DNA of 64,000 nucleotides from Sphingomonas phyllosphaerae 5.2 (GTDB taxonomy: Bacteria > Pseudomonadota > Alphaproteobacteria > Sphingomonadales > Sphingomonadaceae), in assembly GCF_000419605.1 (NCBI RefSeq), contig NZ_ATTI01000001.1:500001-564000 (forward strand). The letters run 5' to 3'. The position numbers were made by a program, and so were the translations under genes. The notes under the pieces were generated by a model. It made no database searches, was not told the DNA's origin, and saw only the letters and a program-made list of their open reading frames with translations. This document shows positions 46,761-56,263 of this stretch, one piece after another. The stretch's first letter is position 1. Every line of letters begins with the position of its first letter.

Positions 46761-47879
46761 ATGCAGCTAGCCGCCCAACGCGCGCATCTCGCGCAGCTCG
46801 CCGATGCCGGACGCTTGCGCACCTTGGCGCCACGCACCGGGGTCGACCTGTCTTCGAACGATTATCTCGCGTTATCTACCTCGCCGCGGCTGATCGCGGC
46901 GGCGCAGGCGGCGCTGGCGCGCGGCGTCGCGCTGGGATCGGGCGGGTCGCGGCTGCTCCGCGGCAACGATGCCGAGCACGAAGCGCTGGAAGAGGAAGCG
47001 GCGCGGTTCTTCGGGTGCGAGACGGCGTTGTTCTTCGGCAGCGGTTATGCCGCGAACACCGCGTTGTTGTCGTCGTTGCCGCAGGCGGGCGACCTGATCG
47101 TCCATGATGCACTGGTCCACGCCAGCATGCACGACGGGATGCGGCTGGGGCGAGCGGAATGCGTGGCGGCGACGCATGGCAATGCGCAGGCGGTGGACGA
47201 CGCGATCGCGGCGTGGCGCGCGCGTGGCGGTACGGGCACGCCGTGGATCGCTGTCGAGAGCCTCTACAGCATGGATGGCGACCTGACCGACGTCGCGGCG
47301 CTGGCGGCGGTCGCCGAACGGCGGGAGGCGATGCTGATCATCGACGAGGCGCACGCGACGGGCGTGTGGGGCGCGAACGGTCGCGGCATGGCGGCGGCGC
47401 TGCACGGGCGCCCTAACGTCTTGACGCTCAACACGTTCGGCAAGGCGCTGGGGTGCGAGGGGGCGGTGCTGTGCGGGCCGGCTATCGTGCGCGACTTCCT
47501 CGTGGCGCGGGCGCGGCCGTTCATCTTTTCCACCGCGCCCGCGCCGCTCGCGGCGGCGGTGGCGCGGGAGAGCTTGCGCATCGTCGCCGACGAACCGGCG
47601 CGCAGGGCGCGATTGCACGCATTGATCGACGCCGCGCGACGGCATCTCGCGCCGCTGGGTGCTCGGGTCGAGTCGCAGGTCGTGCCGCTGGTGATCGGCC
47701 AGGATCGCGCGGCGATGCAGGTCGCAGCGGCAGTACAGGCAGCGGGCTTCGACGTGCGCGGCATCCGCCCGCCGACCGTCCCGCCGGGAACCGCACGGCT
47801 GCGGATCGCGCTGACGCTGCACGTCGGGGAGGCGGAGATCGCGGCGTTGGCGACGGTGTTGCGCGAGGTGCTGCCATGA
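46761..47879 (+). CDS. bioF: 8-amino-7-oxononanoate synthase
   Basis: 372-residue PLP enzyme joining pimeloyl-ACP and alanine in biotin synthesis. Seen are DLSSNDYLALSTSPRLI, GSGGSRLLRGNDAEHEALEE, the PLP-ring His in DALVHASMHDGMRL, the Asp in IIDEAHATGVWG and the Schiff-base Lys in LNTFGKALGCEGA. Start at 46761 (MQLAAQRAHL); the frame continues 9 codons upstream to another ATG. First of three overlapping bio genes. Confidence 0.94.
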   Translation: MQLAAQRAHLAQLADAGRLRTLAPRTGVDLSSNDYLALSTSPRLIAAAQAALARGVALGSGGSRLLRGNDAEHEALEEEAARFFGCETALFFGSGYAANTALLSSLPQAGDLIVHDALVHASMHDGMRLGRAECVAATHGNAQAVDDAIAAWRARGGTGTPWIAVESLYSMDGDLTDVAALAAVAERREAMLIIDEAHATGVWGANGRGMAAALHGRPNVLTLNTFGKALGCEGAVLCGPAIVRDFLVARARPFIFSTAPAPLAAAVARESLRIVADEPARRARLHALIDAARRHLAPLGARVESQVVPLVIGQDRAAMQVAAAVQAAGFDVRGIRPPTVPPGTARLRIALTLHVGEAEIAALATVLREVLP

Positions 47880-48499
47880 CACGCGCGATCGTCGTCACCG
47901 GGACCGATACCGACATCGGCAAGACGGTGTTCGCCGCCGCGCTGACCGTAGCGCTGGGCGCAAGATATTGGAAACCGGTGCAGGCGGGGCTGGCGGATGG
48001 CAGCGATGCGGACAGCGTCGTGCGTCTGGGCGTCGACGCAACGCAGGTGGTCCGGGAGGCGTATCGACTGGCGACGCCGTGCTCGCCGCACCGTGCGGCG
48101 GAGATCGACGGTGTCACGATCGACCCGGCACGGCTGCCGTTGCCGGCTGGTTCGGGGGCGTTGGTGGTGGAAGGTGCGGGCGGGGTGCTGGTGCCGCTGA
48201 CGCGCACATGGTCGTTCGCCGACCAGGCGGCGGCGTGGGGTGCGCCGGTGGTGCTGGTCGCGCGCACGGCGCTGGGCACGATCAATCACAGCCTGTTGTC
48301 GATCGAGGCGTTGCGCGCGCGCGGCGTGCCGCTGCTGGGCGTCGCGTTCGTCGGCGAGGCAGTGGAGGACAGCGAGGCGACGATCGCGGCGGTCGGCGGC
48401 GTGAAGCGGCTGGGACGGCTGCCGATCCTGCCTTCACTATCCGCGTCGACACTGCACGCCGCCTTCGCCAAGGCCTTCACGATCGAGGATTTTCAATGA
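47876..48499 (+). CDS. bioD: Dethiobiotin synthetase
   Basis: 207-residue ATP-dependent carboxylase closing the ureido ring. The P-loop is GTDTDIGKT (9-17), the substrate lysine is in YWKPVQAGLADGSDADSV, and VVEGAGGVLVPLT is the second ATP/Mg site. GTINHSLLSIEALRARG is the family's nucleotide-base loop. Its ATG overlaps the bioF stop by 4 bases. Confidence 0.95.
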   Translation: MTRAIVVTGTDTDIGKTVFAAALTVALGARYWKPVQAGLADGSDADSVVRLGVDATQVVREAYRLATPCSPHRAAEIDGVTIDPARLPLPAGSGALVVEGAGGVLVPLTRTWSFADQAAAWGAPVVLVARTALGTINHSLLSIEALRARGVPLLGVAFVGEAVEDSEATIAAVGGVKRLGRLPILPSLSASTLHAAFAKAFTIEDFQ

Positions 48500-49734
48500 G
48501 TTCGATCTGGCATCCGTTCACGCAGCATGGATTGCAGGAGCCGATCCCGTGCGTGGCGCGCGCGGAAGGGGCGGTGCTGCACACGGCGGACGGACGGCGA
48601 GTGATCGATGCGATCTCGTCGTGGTGGGTGACGACGCACGGCCACGCGCACCCGCGGATCGCAGCGGCGATCCGGGCGCAGGCGGAGCGGCTGGATCAGA
48701 TCATCTTCGCCGGCTGGACCCACGAACCCGCCGAAGATGTCGCGGCGGGGCTGCGCGCGATCATGCCCAAGTCGTTGACGCGAGTATTCTTTTCCGATTC
48801 CGGTTCGACCAGCGTCGAGGTCGCGCTGAAGATGGCGCTGGGGTTCTGGCTGGCGCGGGGCGAGGCGCGGCACCGGATCCTGGTGCTGGAGCACGGCTAC
48901 CACGGCGACACGATCGGGGCGATGTCGGTGGGGCAGCGCGGGGTGTTCAACCGTGCCTATGCGCCGCTGCTGTTCGATGTGGAAACCGTTCCTTTCCCTG
49001 GGGTTGGCGCCGAGCAGGCCGCACTGGACGCGCTGGAACGGGCCTGCGCGCGTGGCGACGCCGCGGCGTTCATCGTCGAGCCGCTGGTCCTGGGGGCGGG
49101 GGGCATGTTGTTCTATTCCGGCGACATTCTCGCAGAGATGCGCGCGATCTGCGAACGGTACGGCGTGCTGTTCATCGCCGATGAGGTGATGACCGGATGG
49201 GGCCGGACCGGCACGTTGCTGGCATGCGAGCAGGCCGGGGTGGTGCCGGATATCCTGTGCCTTTCCAAGGGGCTGACCGGAGGTGCGGTGCCGCTGGCGG
49301 TAACGATGGCGAGTGAGCCGATCTTCGAGGCGCATTGGTCGACCGACCGGTCGCGGATGTTCTTCCATTCGTCGAGCTACACCGCCAATCCGATCGCCTG
49401 CGCGGCGGCGGCGGCGAACCTGGCGATCTGGCGGGAGGAGCCGGTCGCTGAGCGTACTCAACAGCTTGGCGACTGGCAGCGGCAACAGGTCGCGGCGCTG
49501 GACGGGGTGCGCAACGCCCGCGTGCTGGGCACGATCGCGGCATTCGAGGTCGGGTCCGGCGAAGGATATCTGGCCGACATCGCGCCGCGATTGATGGCGT
49601 ATTTTCGCGAGAACGACGTGCTTCTGCGTCCTTTGGGCGACACGGTGTACGTGATGCCACCGTATTGCATCGAAAAAAGCGACCTGGTGCGCGTTTATGC
49701 CGCGATTTCGGGGGCACTGGAACGACACCGATAG
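48496..49734 (+). CDS. bioA: Adenosylmethionine--8-amino-7-oxononanoate aminotransferase
   Basis: 412-residue class III aminotransferase making DAPA. The substrate motif WHPFTQH is at the start, SWWVTTHGHAHP and FSDSGSTSVEVALKMALGFW bind PLP phosphate, the ring Asp is in LFIADEVMTGWGRTG and the Schiff-base Lys in LCLSKGLTGGAVPLAV. FFHSSSYTANPIACAAAAAN completes the family pattern. Overlaps bioD by 4 bases. bioB and bioC are not in the window. Confidence 0.95.
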   Translation: MSSIWHPFTQHGLQEPIPCVARAEGAVLHTADGRRVIDAISSWWVTTHGHAHPRIAAAIRAQAERLDQIIFAGWTHEPAEDVAAGLRAIMPKSLTRVFFSDSGSTSVEVALKMALGFWLARGEARHRILVLEHGYHGDTIGAMSVGQRGVFNRAYAPLLFDVETVPFPGVGAEQAALDALERACARGDAAAFIVEPLVLGAGGMLFYSGDILAEMRAICERYGVLFIADEVMTGWGRTGTLLACEQAGVVPDILCLSKGLTGGAVPLAVTMASEPIFEAHWSTDRSRMFFHSSSYTANPIACAAAAANLAIWREEPVAERTQQLGDWQRQQVAALDGVRNARVLGTIAAFEVGSGEGYLADIAPRLMAYFRENDVLLRPLGDTVYVMPPYCIEKSDLVRVYAAISGALERHR

Positions 49735-49756
49735 CGCGCCGGGGCGTTGGTGCGGA

Positions 49757-49993
49757 ATGGACGATCGTTCCGCCACCGCGCCCGGTCGCCGCGGCGTCTG
49801 GCACCGCTTCCGCGACTGGTGGACCGACCACCGCGCGGTGGCGCGGGATCGGGCGGCGGCACTGGACGCGAGGGCGCATGACGCGCCGTCGCTGGACGAG
49901 GCGCAGCGCTTGTCGATGGAGGCCGCGGCGCTGCGGGCGGTTGCCGACGGCGGCGGGCGGCGCAAGGGGATCATACCGCTGCTGCGCAATTGA
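49757..49993 (+). CDS. Small hypothetical protein after bioA
   Basis: 78 residues, strongly basic and Arg/Ala-rich (WHRFRDWWTDHRAVARDRAA), mostly helical. Not recognised. GGTGCGGA lies before the ATG, 22 bases after bioA, so it may be in the bio transcript. Coding support is moderate. Confidence 0.5.
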   Translation: MDDRSATAPGRRGVWHRFRDWWTDHRAVARDRAAALDARAHDAPSLDEAQRLSMEAAALRAVADGGGRRKGIIPLLRN

Positions 49994-50035
49994 CGCGCGA
50001 CGGTTAGGCTTCGCCCGGTGTTGATGGGAGGATGC

Positions 50036-50683
50036 ATGACCGAGACGACGGGCCGGCCGGTGCTGCACGGCTATTTTCGCTCGACCGCGGCGTATCGCGT
50101 GCGGATCGCGCTCAACCTGAAGCGCGTCGCGTGGCACGACGTGTTCCACCACCTGCGGCACGGCGAACAGCGCGATGCCGACTATCTGCGTCTCAACCCG
50201 CAGGGGCTGGTCCCCGCGCTGGAGTGGGAGGGCGCGGTACTGACGCAAAGCCTCGCGATCTGCGAATTCATCGACGAGGTGGTGCCAGAGCCGCCGTTGC
50301 TGCCGGACGCGGCGGTGGCGCGCGCGACGGTGCGAGCGTTCGCGCAGGCGATCGCGTGCGACATCCATCCCGTGCAGAACCTGCGCGTGCTGCAGCGGCT
50401 GCGCGCGGCGGGGCTGGAGGAAACGGCGGTGACCGCCTGGGCGCACGACACGATCGCCGACGGGCTGGCGGCGTGCGACGCGCTGCTGTCCGGGCGGGAC
50501 GGGCCGTATTGCTTCGGGGAGCGGGTGACGCTCGCCGATCTGTGCCTGGTGCCGCAACTGGTGAATGCTCGGAGGTTCGGAGTGGCGCTGCGGTGGCCGC
50601 GGTTGCTGGCGGTGGAGGCGGCGTGTCTGGCGTTGCCGGCGTTCGCGGACGCCGCGCCGGAGCGGCAGCCGGATGCGGAATAG
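50036..50683 (+). CDS. maiA: Maleylacetoacetate isomerase (zeta-class glutathione transferase)
   Basis: 215-residue glutathione-dependent isomerase of tyrosine/homogentisate breakdown. The zeta-class active-site motif is LHGYFRSTAAYRVRIALNLK (Ser/Cys pair here S-T-A), followed by LNPQGLVPALEWEG, TQSLAICEFIDEVVPEPPLL and the C-terminal FCFGERVTLADLCLVPQLV-like helix. GGGAGG precedes the ATG. No hmgA or fahA is adjacent. Confidence 0.92.
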   Translation: MTETTGRPVLHGYFRSTAAYRVRIALNLKRVAWHDVFHHLRHGEQRDADYLRLNPQGLVPALEWEGAVLTQSLAICEFIDEVVPEPPLLPDAAVARATVRAFAQAIACDIHPVQNLRVLQRLRAAGLEETAVTAWAHDTIADGLAACDALLSGRDGPYCFGERVTLADLCLVPQLVNARRFGVALRWPRLLAVEAACLALPAFADAAPERQPDAE

Positions 50684-51197
50684 CGCTTGGCGATGGTGTT
50701 GCCGGTCGAGCACGGTTGGCTCGGGGCTATGGCGGGGACAAGCGACAGCCGGCGGGTGAGCGGCGGTCAGGTTTGCGACACGTGGGGCACTACGGGTCGA
50801 GTCCGGCGCGACGCGGCCGGGTGGCCTGGATTGCGCTGTCGCGACCGCCGGACGTGAATGTCGGTGTTCGGATGAGGCCCGCGTTCGCCGATAGCGGCGG
50901 CTCGACCCTCCCGCGATCTGGTGGCGGCAGCGGCGCGAGACCGGCCTCAAGCCGTGGTGACGAAATCGGCCGATCTTGCCGCTCGCGTACGCAGGTCGCT
51001 CGCGTCACGGCCTGCGAAACGCCACGCGAGGACGAGGTCGAGGTCGTGCGCTCGTCATGGCGAGCGTAGCCGAGCGATTCCGCGCTGGATTAGGACGCCC
51101 TGGTTGCTTCGCTACGCGCGCAATGACGGGCGGCGCCTCCGCGCGATTGCGACTTTACCGGGGATGACGCTCGACGTTCGCTGCGCGGGGCACCTTT
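50684..51197. other. 514-base gene-free stretch
   Basis: No frame shows a ribosome site or family similarity. It holds repeat copy C at 51053-51129 just before the 3' end of the transporter gene on the opposite strand. The rest appears non-coding. Confidence 0.5.
51053..51129. repeat. Dispersed palindromic repeat, copy C
   Basis: The left arm is CGTCATGGCGAGCGTAGCCG and the right arm CTTCGCTACGCGCGCAATGA, complementary apart from a few mismatches. The middle contains CGCTGGATT and CCCTGGTTGC. Same element as copies A, B and E, located between the convergent maiA and transporter genes. Confidence 0.75.
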
Positions 51198-52514
51198 TCA
51201 CACCTGTGCCGCCACGCGGCGCGGGCCGCGCCCGACCAGCACCGTGGCGAGCGCGCCGAGCAGCATCAGCGCGCCGCCGAGCAGGATCACCCCGCGTGCG
51301 TCGCCGCCGAGCAGGCTGCGGTAGAACAACGGCACCGACAGGCTCTCGATCATCATCGGAATGACGATGAACATGTTGAAGATGCCCATGTAGACGCCGT
51401 TGCGCGCCGGCGGGATCATGCCGGTCAGCATGATGTAGGGATTGCCCATCATCCCGGCCCAGCCGATGCCGATGCCGATCATCGCGACGAACAGCCACCC
51501 CTCCGACGGCAGCGCCGGGATCGCCAGCATCGCCACGCCCGAGGCGGCGAGACAGCAGGCGTGGACGCGCTTTGCGCCATGGCGCTTCGCCAGCGGCATC
51601 AGCGCGAGCGCGGCGGCGAAGGCGACGGCGTTGTAGAAGGCGCCGAGCTGCCCGACGGTGAGGACGGTGTCGCGGAACGCGGTGCTCGCCGTGTCGACGG
51701 TGCCATGCAGCGAGCGGGCGAGCGCGAAGGTGATGAACTGCCAGTAAGCGAACATCGCATACCATTGGCAGAGCATCGCGAGCGCGAGCTGGCGCATCGG
51801 CTTCGGCATCTCGACAAGCGCGATCTTCAGGTCGGCGAGCGCCACGCGCAGTGTCAGCGGCTCGGCATCGAGGCGCGCCTGTTCCGCGGGCGGAAGCGGC
51901 AGTTCGGGGACGCGCCACACCGACCAGACGATCGTCGACAGCGACAGTATAGCGCCGATCAGGAACGCGATCCGCGTGATGTCCGGAATGCCGTTCGCAT
52001 CGACGGCGTCCTTGTCGAAGCCGATCCACACCAGCAGCGACGGCGCGAGATAGGAAAGCGTCTGCGCCAGGCCGGTGAAGGCGGACTGGGTGAGGAAGCC
52101 GGTGGCGCGCTGATCCTCCGCCAGCCGGTCACCGACATAGGCGCGATACGGCTCCATGGTGACGTTGTTGGCGGCGTCGAGGATCCACAACAGGCTGGCG
52201 GCGATCCACAAGGCGCGGCTGTACGGCATCGCGAGCAGGCACAGGCTGCAGAGGACCGCGCCGATCAGGAAATACGGTGTGCGCCGACCGAGGCGGGTGT
52301 TGGTGCGGTCGCTCATCGCGCCGATCAGCGGCTGTACCAGCAGCCCGGTGACCGGGCCGGCGAGCCACAGCAGCGGCAAGGTCGCCTCGTCCGCGCCGAG
52401 ATAGCCGTAGATCGGCGCCATATTGGCCTGTTGCAGGCCGAACGAGAATTGCAGGCCGAGAAAGCCGAGATTCATCTCGACGATGCGGGCGAGCGACAGG
52501 CGGGGCTTGGTCAT
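51198..52514 (-). CDS. MFS/GPH-type sugar transporter (sucrose or maltose)
   Basis: 438-residue inner-membrane carrier with about twelve transmembrane segments, similar to the sucrose/maltose branch (SUT-like) of the glycoside-pentoside-hexuronide family. Diagnostic stretches are [40 protein letters not shown], then [20 protein letters not shown] and [20 protein letters not shown]. Start at 52514. It shares strand with amylosucrase and LacI upstream, but a repeat-filled gap of nearly 700 bases separates it from amylosucrase. Likely imports sucrose or an alpha-glucoside. Confidence 0.88.
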   Translation of the reverse strand: MTKPRLSLARIVEMNLGFLGLQFSFGLQQANMAPIYGYLGADEATLPLLWLAGPVTGLLVQPLIGAMSDRTNTRLGRRTPYFLIGAVLCSLCLLAMPYSRALWIAASLLWILDAANNVTMEPYRAYVGDRLAEDQRATGFLTQSAFTGLAQTLSYLAPSLLVWIGFDKDAVDANGIPDITRIAFLIGAILSLSTIVWSVWRVPELPLPPAEQARLDAEPLTLRVALADLKIALVEMPKPMRQLALAMLCQWYAMFAYWQFITFALARSLHGTVDTASTAFRDTVLTVGQLGAFYNAVAFAAALALMPLAKRHGAKRVHACCLAASGVAMLAIPALPSEGWLFVAMIGIGIGWAGMMGNPYIMLTGMIPPARNGVYMGIFNMFIVIPMMIESLSVPLFYRSLLGGDARGVILLGGALMLLGALATVLVGRGPRRVAAQV

Positions 52515-53207
52515 CTCACGCTTTCTCGGACACGGGGTGGATGCGGTGTATCCGTTGCCGGCGTGCGGGGCAGAAAGACGGCCCGGCGCATCGGGCGTGG
52601 CTCTGGATTGCCTCGCTTCGCCCGCAATGACGGCCGGGGCGATTGCACTGCTGCGATGCACGGGTGGCGCGGCGCGCCGCTGGTGCCGGTGCGGTCGCGT
52701 GCGACGCGGCTGGCGATGAATTGCTTCGCTTCGCTCGCGACGGCGCTCGGGGAGGCTGCGTTTCTGCGATAGGCCGGGGGTGCGGCGCGCTGCTGCTGTC
52801 GATGCGGTCGACTGCGCGGCGATCGGTGCGGGGTTTTGCGACGCGATCCGGTGCGTCGTGCGATGGGAGACGGATAGATGCGCTTCGTTCGCGATGGCGA
52901 TCGGGGAGGTGGCCTTTCCGCGATGCGCCGGGGTCGCGGCGTAACCCGGTGCGTGCCGCTGGTGACTCTGGATTGCCTCGCTCAGTCCGCAATGAGGGCC
53001 GGGGAGGTGGTGCGTCACATGCGATCGGCTCGCGGCGTGAGGCAGGTTCGCCATGGCGCGTGCTGCGCGGCGGTTCGGTGCGTGGCGGGGCCGGGTCGGG
53101 ATGGTGGCGCTTCGCTCGCGAGGACGGCGCGGACGATCTCGCGTCATGCGGGTGCGTGGTGCCGCTGCGCAGTGCGCTCGTCTTGCGTACGCCCGGCGAT
53201 GACGCGC
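52515..53207. repeat. Array of degenerate repeat half-units between transporter and amylosucrase
   Basis: Gene-free tract with at least five same-direction copies of a half-element. They begin near 52608 (GGATTGCCTCGCTTCGCCCG), 52717 (AATTGCTTCGCTTCGCTCGC), 52875 (GATGCGCTTCGTTCGCGATG), 52970 (GGATTGCCTCGCTCAGTCCG) and 53107 (CGCTTCGCTCGCGAGGACGG). Several are followed by GGCCGGGG or CGGGGAGG. These correspond to the right arm of the dispersed palindrome; the matching left arms are missing, so they cannot fold as copies A-C can. Confidence 0.7.
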
Positions 53208-54968
53208 TTATCCCTCCAGCCATATCACGCCCCATGCCGGGATCTGCGTGCACCGTGCGCCGGTCAGGCGATCGCGGCCGGTCTCGGGGAGCGCGAGCGG
53301 GCGGTCGCCGAAGTTGAGGTAGACCGCATCGCGGCCACAGGCGATGCCGAGCAGCGCCGGGTCGCCGGTGGGAAGCGTCGTCGGTGCGCCGGCGCCGCGG
53401 CTGGCGATGCGCGCCGCGTACAGCGCGGCGAGATCGGCGGTGATGCGCCGCGCCGCGGGCGTATCCAGCGCCGTCCAGTCCATCGCCGGACGGTGGAGCC
53501 AGCGGCCGTCGTGCGCGCGCTCGGGGTCATCGGCATAGCCATAATCGTTGATGAGGCCGGCTTCGTCGCCCATGTATGTCGTCGAGAGCCCGCCACTGGC
53601 GATCGACAGGGCGTTCAGGAGCGCGATGCGGCGGAAAGCGGCCTCGCGTTCGGCATCGTCGCTCGCCGCCTCCAGCCCGGCGAGCGCGGCGAGCGTGCCG
53701 TTGCTGCCGTGGAGTATCGCGCCGTCCGACTGGAAGGGCACGCCGCGCGCCCAGCTGTCGCCCGCGCCGTGCAGGAAGCGCGCGGCGGCGGCGAGCCGCC
53801 GCTCCGGAGCGGGGTCGAACGCGCGCAGGTCGCCGAGCACCGCGCCCCAGCCGATGTCGTCGTGGCAACGCGCATAGCTGAGCCAGTTGGCACCCGGCGG
53901 CAGCCCGCCGCTCGCCGCGACGATCGCCTGCGGGAGCTGTGCGGAGCGCTCCGCAAGCCCGACCCAGCCCGCGACCATCAGCGAGTTGTTGTAGACGAGG
54001 TGGCATTCGGGCTCGAAGCCCTCGCCCTCGTCGACGCCGAAATAGGGCGGCACCAGCGCGGTCGGGACGATCGCCTCCGCCTTGAGCAGCGTCGCCGGGG
54101 CGACGATGTCCAGCGCGGCGCGCAGCGCCCGGACGATGTAGTGCGCCTCGGGCAGGTTGCGGCAATCGGTGCCGGCCTGCTTCCAGAGGAAGGCGGTGCT
54201 GTCGAGCCGGAACGCCTCGAACCCGTGGTTGGCGAGCCGCAGTGCGATGTCGAGCATCGCGAGGAAGACGTTCGGGTTGCGCCAGTTCAGGTCCCATTGG
54301 AAGGGATAGAATGTGGTGCGGACGTGGCCGCCCAGTTCCGGCACGGCCGTGAAATTGCCGGGCGCGGTGGTGGGGAAGACCTGCGGCAGTTCGGCGTCGC
54401 GCGCGGCAGCCTCGGCCGCGTCCACGATGATGTAGAAGTCGCGGTAGAAGGGGTCGCCGGCGCGCGCGGCCTGCGCCCAGCGGTGGTCGTCGGCGGTGTG
54501 ATTGAGCGCGAGGTCGACGCACAGGCTGATCCGCGCCGCGCGCAGGCGTTCGGTGAGCTGCTCGACATCGGCCATCGTGCCGAGCCGCGGTTCCACGGCG
54601 AGATAGTCGGCGACCGCGAAGCCGCCGTCGCTGTCGCCGACCCGCGCCTTGAGCAGCGCGAGCACATGAAGATAGCGCGTGCCGAGCGCCTGGAGATGGT
54701 CGACGTGCGCGGCGAGGCCGGCAACGGTGCCGCCGAAGCGATCGACATAGGTGGAATAGCCGAGCATGTCGGGGCGGACGAACCAGTCGGGGTCGGCGAC
54801 GCGCGCCGCGTCGAGCGCCTGCATCGCGGGCGGGCGCTCCGCGGCGCGGGCGTGGAGCAGCGGCTCGACCTGCGCCCACAGCGCCGCCTGATCGTGCGAC
54901 GGATAGAGCCGCGCGAGCTGGCGCCGCAGTCGCGGGGCGATCGCGTCAAGGCGGTGCGCGATCGTCAT
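53208..54968 (-). CDS. ams: Amylosucrase (GH13)
   Basis: 586-residue glycoside hydrolase of the sucrose-acting GH13_4 branch that releases fructose and builds alpha-1,4-glucan or other glucosides. The N-terminal helical domain is typical. YSTYVDRFGGTVAGLAAHVD and YLHVLALLKARVGDSDGGFA open the barrel. The catalytic set is visible: nucleophile Asp256 in GFEAFRLDSTAFLWK, acid/base Glu298 in LLKAEAIV and Asp370 in RCHDDIGW, with DLALNHTADDH earlier. No signal peptide; cytoplasmic. Start at 54968, with two LacI-type sites 158-195 bases upstream. Confidence 0.92.
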   Translation of the reverse strand: MTIAHRLDAIAPRLRRQLARLYPSHDQAALWAQVEPLLHARAAERPPAMQALDAARVADPDWFVRPDMLGYSTYVDRFGGTVAGLAAHVDHLQALGTRYLHVLALLKARVGDSDGGFAVADYLAVEPRLGTMADVEQLTERLRAARISLCVDLALNHTADDHRWAQAARAGDPFYRDFYIIVDAAEAAARDAELPQVFPTTAPGNFTAVPELGGHVRTTFYPFQWDLNWRNPNVFLAMLDIALRLANHGFEAFRLDSTAFLWKQAGTDCRNLPEAHYIVRALRAALDIVAPATLLKAEAIVPTALVPPYFGVDEGEGFEPECHLVYNNSLMVAGWVGLAERSAQLPQAIVAASGGLPPGANWLSYARCHDDIGWGAVLGDLRAFDPAPERRLAAAARFLHGAGDSWARGVPFQSDGAILHGSNGTLAALAGLEAASDDAEREAAFRRIALLNALSIASGGLSTTYMGDEAGLINDYGYADDPERAHDGRWLHRPAMDWTALDTPAARRITADLAALYAARIASRGAGAPTTLPTGDPALLGIACGRDAVYLNFGDRPLALPETGRDRLTGARCTQIPAWGVIWLEG

Positions 54969-55125
54969 CGTGCGCGATCCCCGTACGCCGGCGCCCCATA
55001 TGCCAGCGAGCCGCACGCGACCGGCACCGTCGCGAACCGACCGATGATGACCCCGATAGCCGGCGACGTCATGAACCTCTCCCTACGCCGCCTTTCGCGG
55101 GCGGGTGCGCTAGCAATAACGCGGC

Positions 55126-55163
55126 GGCAAACGGCTGCAACGTGAATCTCGCAATCGTTTGCG
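55126..55163. promoter_or_regulatory. Two LacI-type operator sites upstream of amylosucrase
   Basis: GCAAACGGCTGC at 55126-55137 and CGCAATCGTTTGCG at 55150-55163. The second is a near-perfect palindrome with a central CG pair, the pattern of LacI/GalR-family operators; the first has one more mismatch. They lie between the 3' end of the LacI gene and the amylosucrase start, both on the minus strand, so they probably control ams. Confidence 0.65.
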
Positions 55164-55172
55164 TAGATGTCT

Positions 55173-56168
55173 TCAGGCGGAGGCGCGGACGATGAGTTGC
55201 GGTGCGACGATCGCGCTGTCGACGGGCTCGCCCGCGATGCGACGTAGCAGCGCGTCCGCCATCAACGCGGTGCCGGCGACCAGATCCTGGCGGATCGTGG
55301 TGAGCGGGGGCGAGGTGTGCGCGGCGAGCGACACGTCGTCGTAGCCGATGACCGCAACGTCGCCGGGAACGTCGAGCCCGGCCTCGCTCAGGGCGCCGAG
55401 CGCGCTCATCGCGACGACGTCGGACACGGCGAAGAGCGCGTCGGGGGGCGTTCCCCGCGCGAGCCGCGTGCGTACGGCATCGTGGACCAGGCCGGGCGCC
55501 ATATCGCACGACAGCACCTCGACCTCGCAATCCGCGGCGGCGGCGGCATCGCGCAGCCCGGCGAGCCGGTCGGCGAATTCGGGTGGGGCGGGATCGCCGA
55601 CGAACAGCAGGCGACGTCGGCCGCGGGCGAGCAGGTGCTCGCCTGCGATGCGGCCGCCGAGCCGGTTGTCGGAGCCGATCGTGAGGTGGCACTGGCCGGG
55701 ACGGTTCACGCCCCACACCACGAGCGGGGCGTAGCGGGCGGCGACGCGCTCGATCGTGTCCCATTGATCGGACTGGCCGACCAGCAGCACGCCATCCACC
55801 CGCCCGCTGTCGACCAGCCGGTCGAGCCAGTCGTCGCTGTCGGGCAGCACGCGCGAGAGCAGGATGTCATAGCCACGATCGACCAGCAGGTCGGCGAGGA
55901 AGCCGAGCAGGCTGAGGAAGAACGGATCGGTCAGATGCTGCGTCCGCGCGTGGCCGAGCGGCATGGCCAACGCGATCGCGCCGGTGCTGCGCAGCCGCAG
56001 ATTGCGCGCCAGCTGGTTGGGACGGACGCCGTGTTCGCGGGCGAGCGCCCGGATGCGTTCCTGCGTCACCTTGCTGACGGAGGGATGGCCCGACAGGGCG
56101 CGCGACACCGTCGCGGTGGATACTCCCGCCATCGCCGCGAGATCGGCCAGCTTCATCGACGTCGGCAC
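55173..56168 (-). CDS. LacI family transcriptional regulator
   Basis: 331 residues. The N-terminal HTH is KLADLAAMAGVSTATVSRAL followed by the hinge SVSKVTQERIRALAREHG and NQLARNLRLRSTGAIALAMP. The sugar-binding domain (periplasmic-binding-protein fold) runs to the end with VVWGVNRPGQCHLTIGSDNR and VAVIGYDDVSLAAHTSPPLT. GTG at 56168 is used; ATG at 56156 begins exactly at the HTH. Probably represses the amylosucrase/transporter genes and responds to sucrose or a derived sugar. Confidence 0.92.
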   Translation of the reverse strand: MPTSMKLADLAAMAGVSTATVSRALSGHPSVSKVTQERIRALAREHGVRPNQLARNLRLRSTGAIALAMPLGHARTQHLTDPFFLSLLGFLADLLVDRGYDILLSRVLPDSDDWLDRLVDSGRVDGVLLVGQSDQWDTIERVAARYAPLVVWGVNRPGQCHLTIGSDNRLGGRIAGEHLLARGRRRLLFVGDPAPPEFADRLAGLRDAAAAADCEVEVLSCDMAPGLVHDAVRTRLARGTPPDALFAVSDVVAMSALGALSEAGLDVPGDVAVIGYDDVSLAAHTSPPLTTIRQDLVAGTALMADALLRRIAGEPVDSAIVAPQLIVRASA

Positions 56169-56263
56169 CGCGCGTCGTTCCCCCTTTTTGCGTTCAAAGT
56201 CCGATACGTGGCCGCACGATCGTTCGCAATGCGACTAAGGACGCAAACGCCGCTCGATTACAA

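Noticed and set aside
52515..53207. Repeat tract considered as a CRISPR array
   Set aside because: Units are degenerate, spacing varies from about 100 to 155 bases and no cas gene is near. Units match a dispersed intergenic repeat instead.
52643..53317. 224-codon plus-strand frame in the repeat array
   Set aside because: The frame runs through degenerate repeat units and into antisense of amylosucrase; Arg/Gly-rich low-complexity translation.
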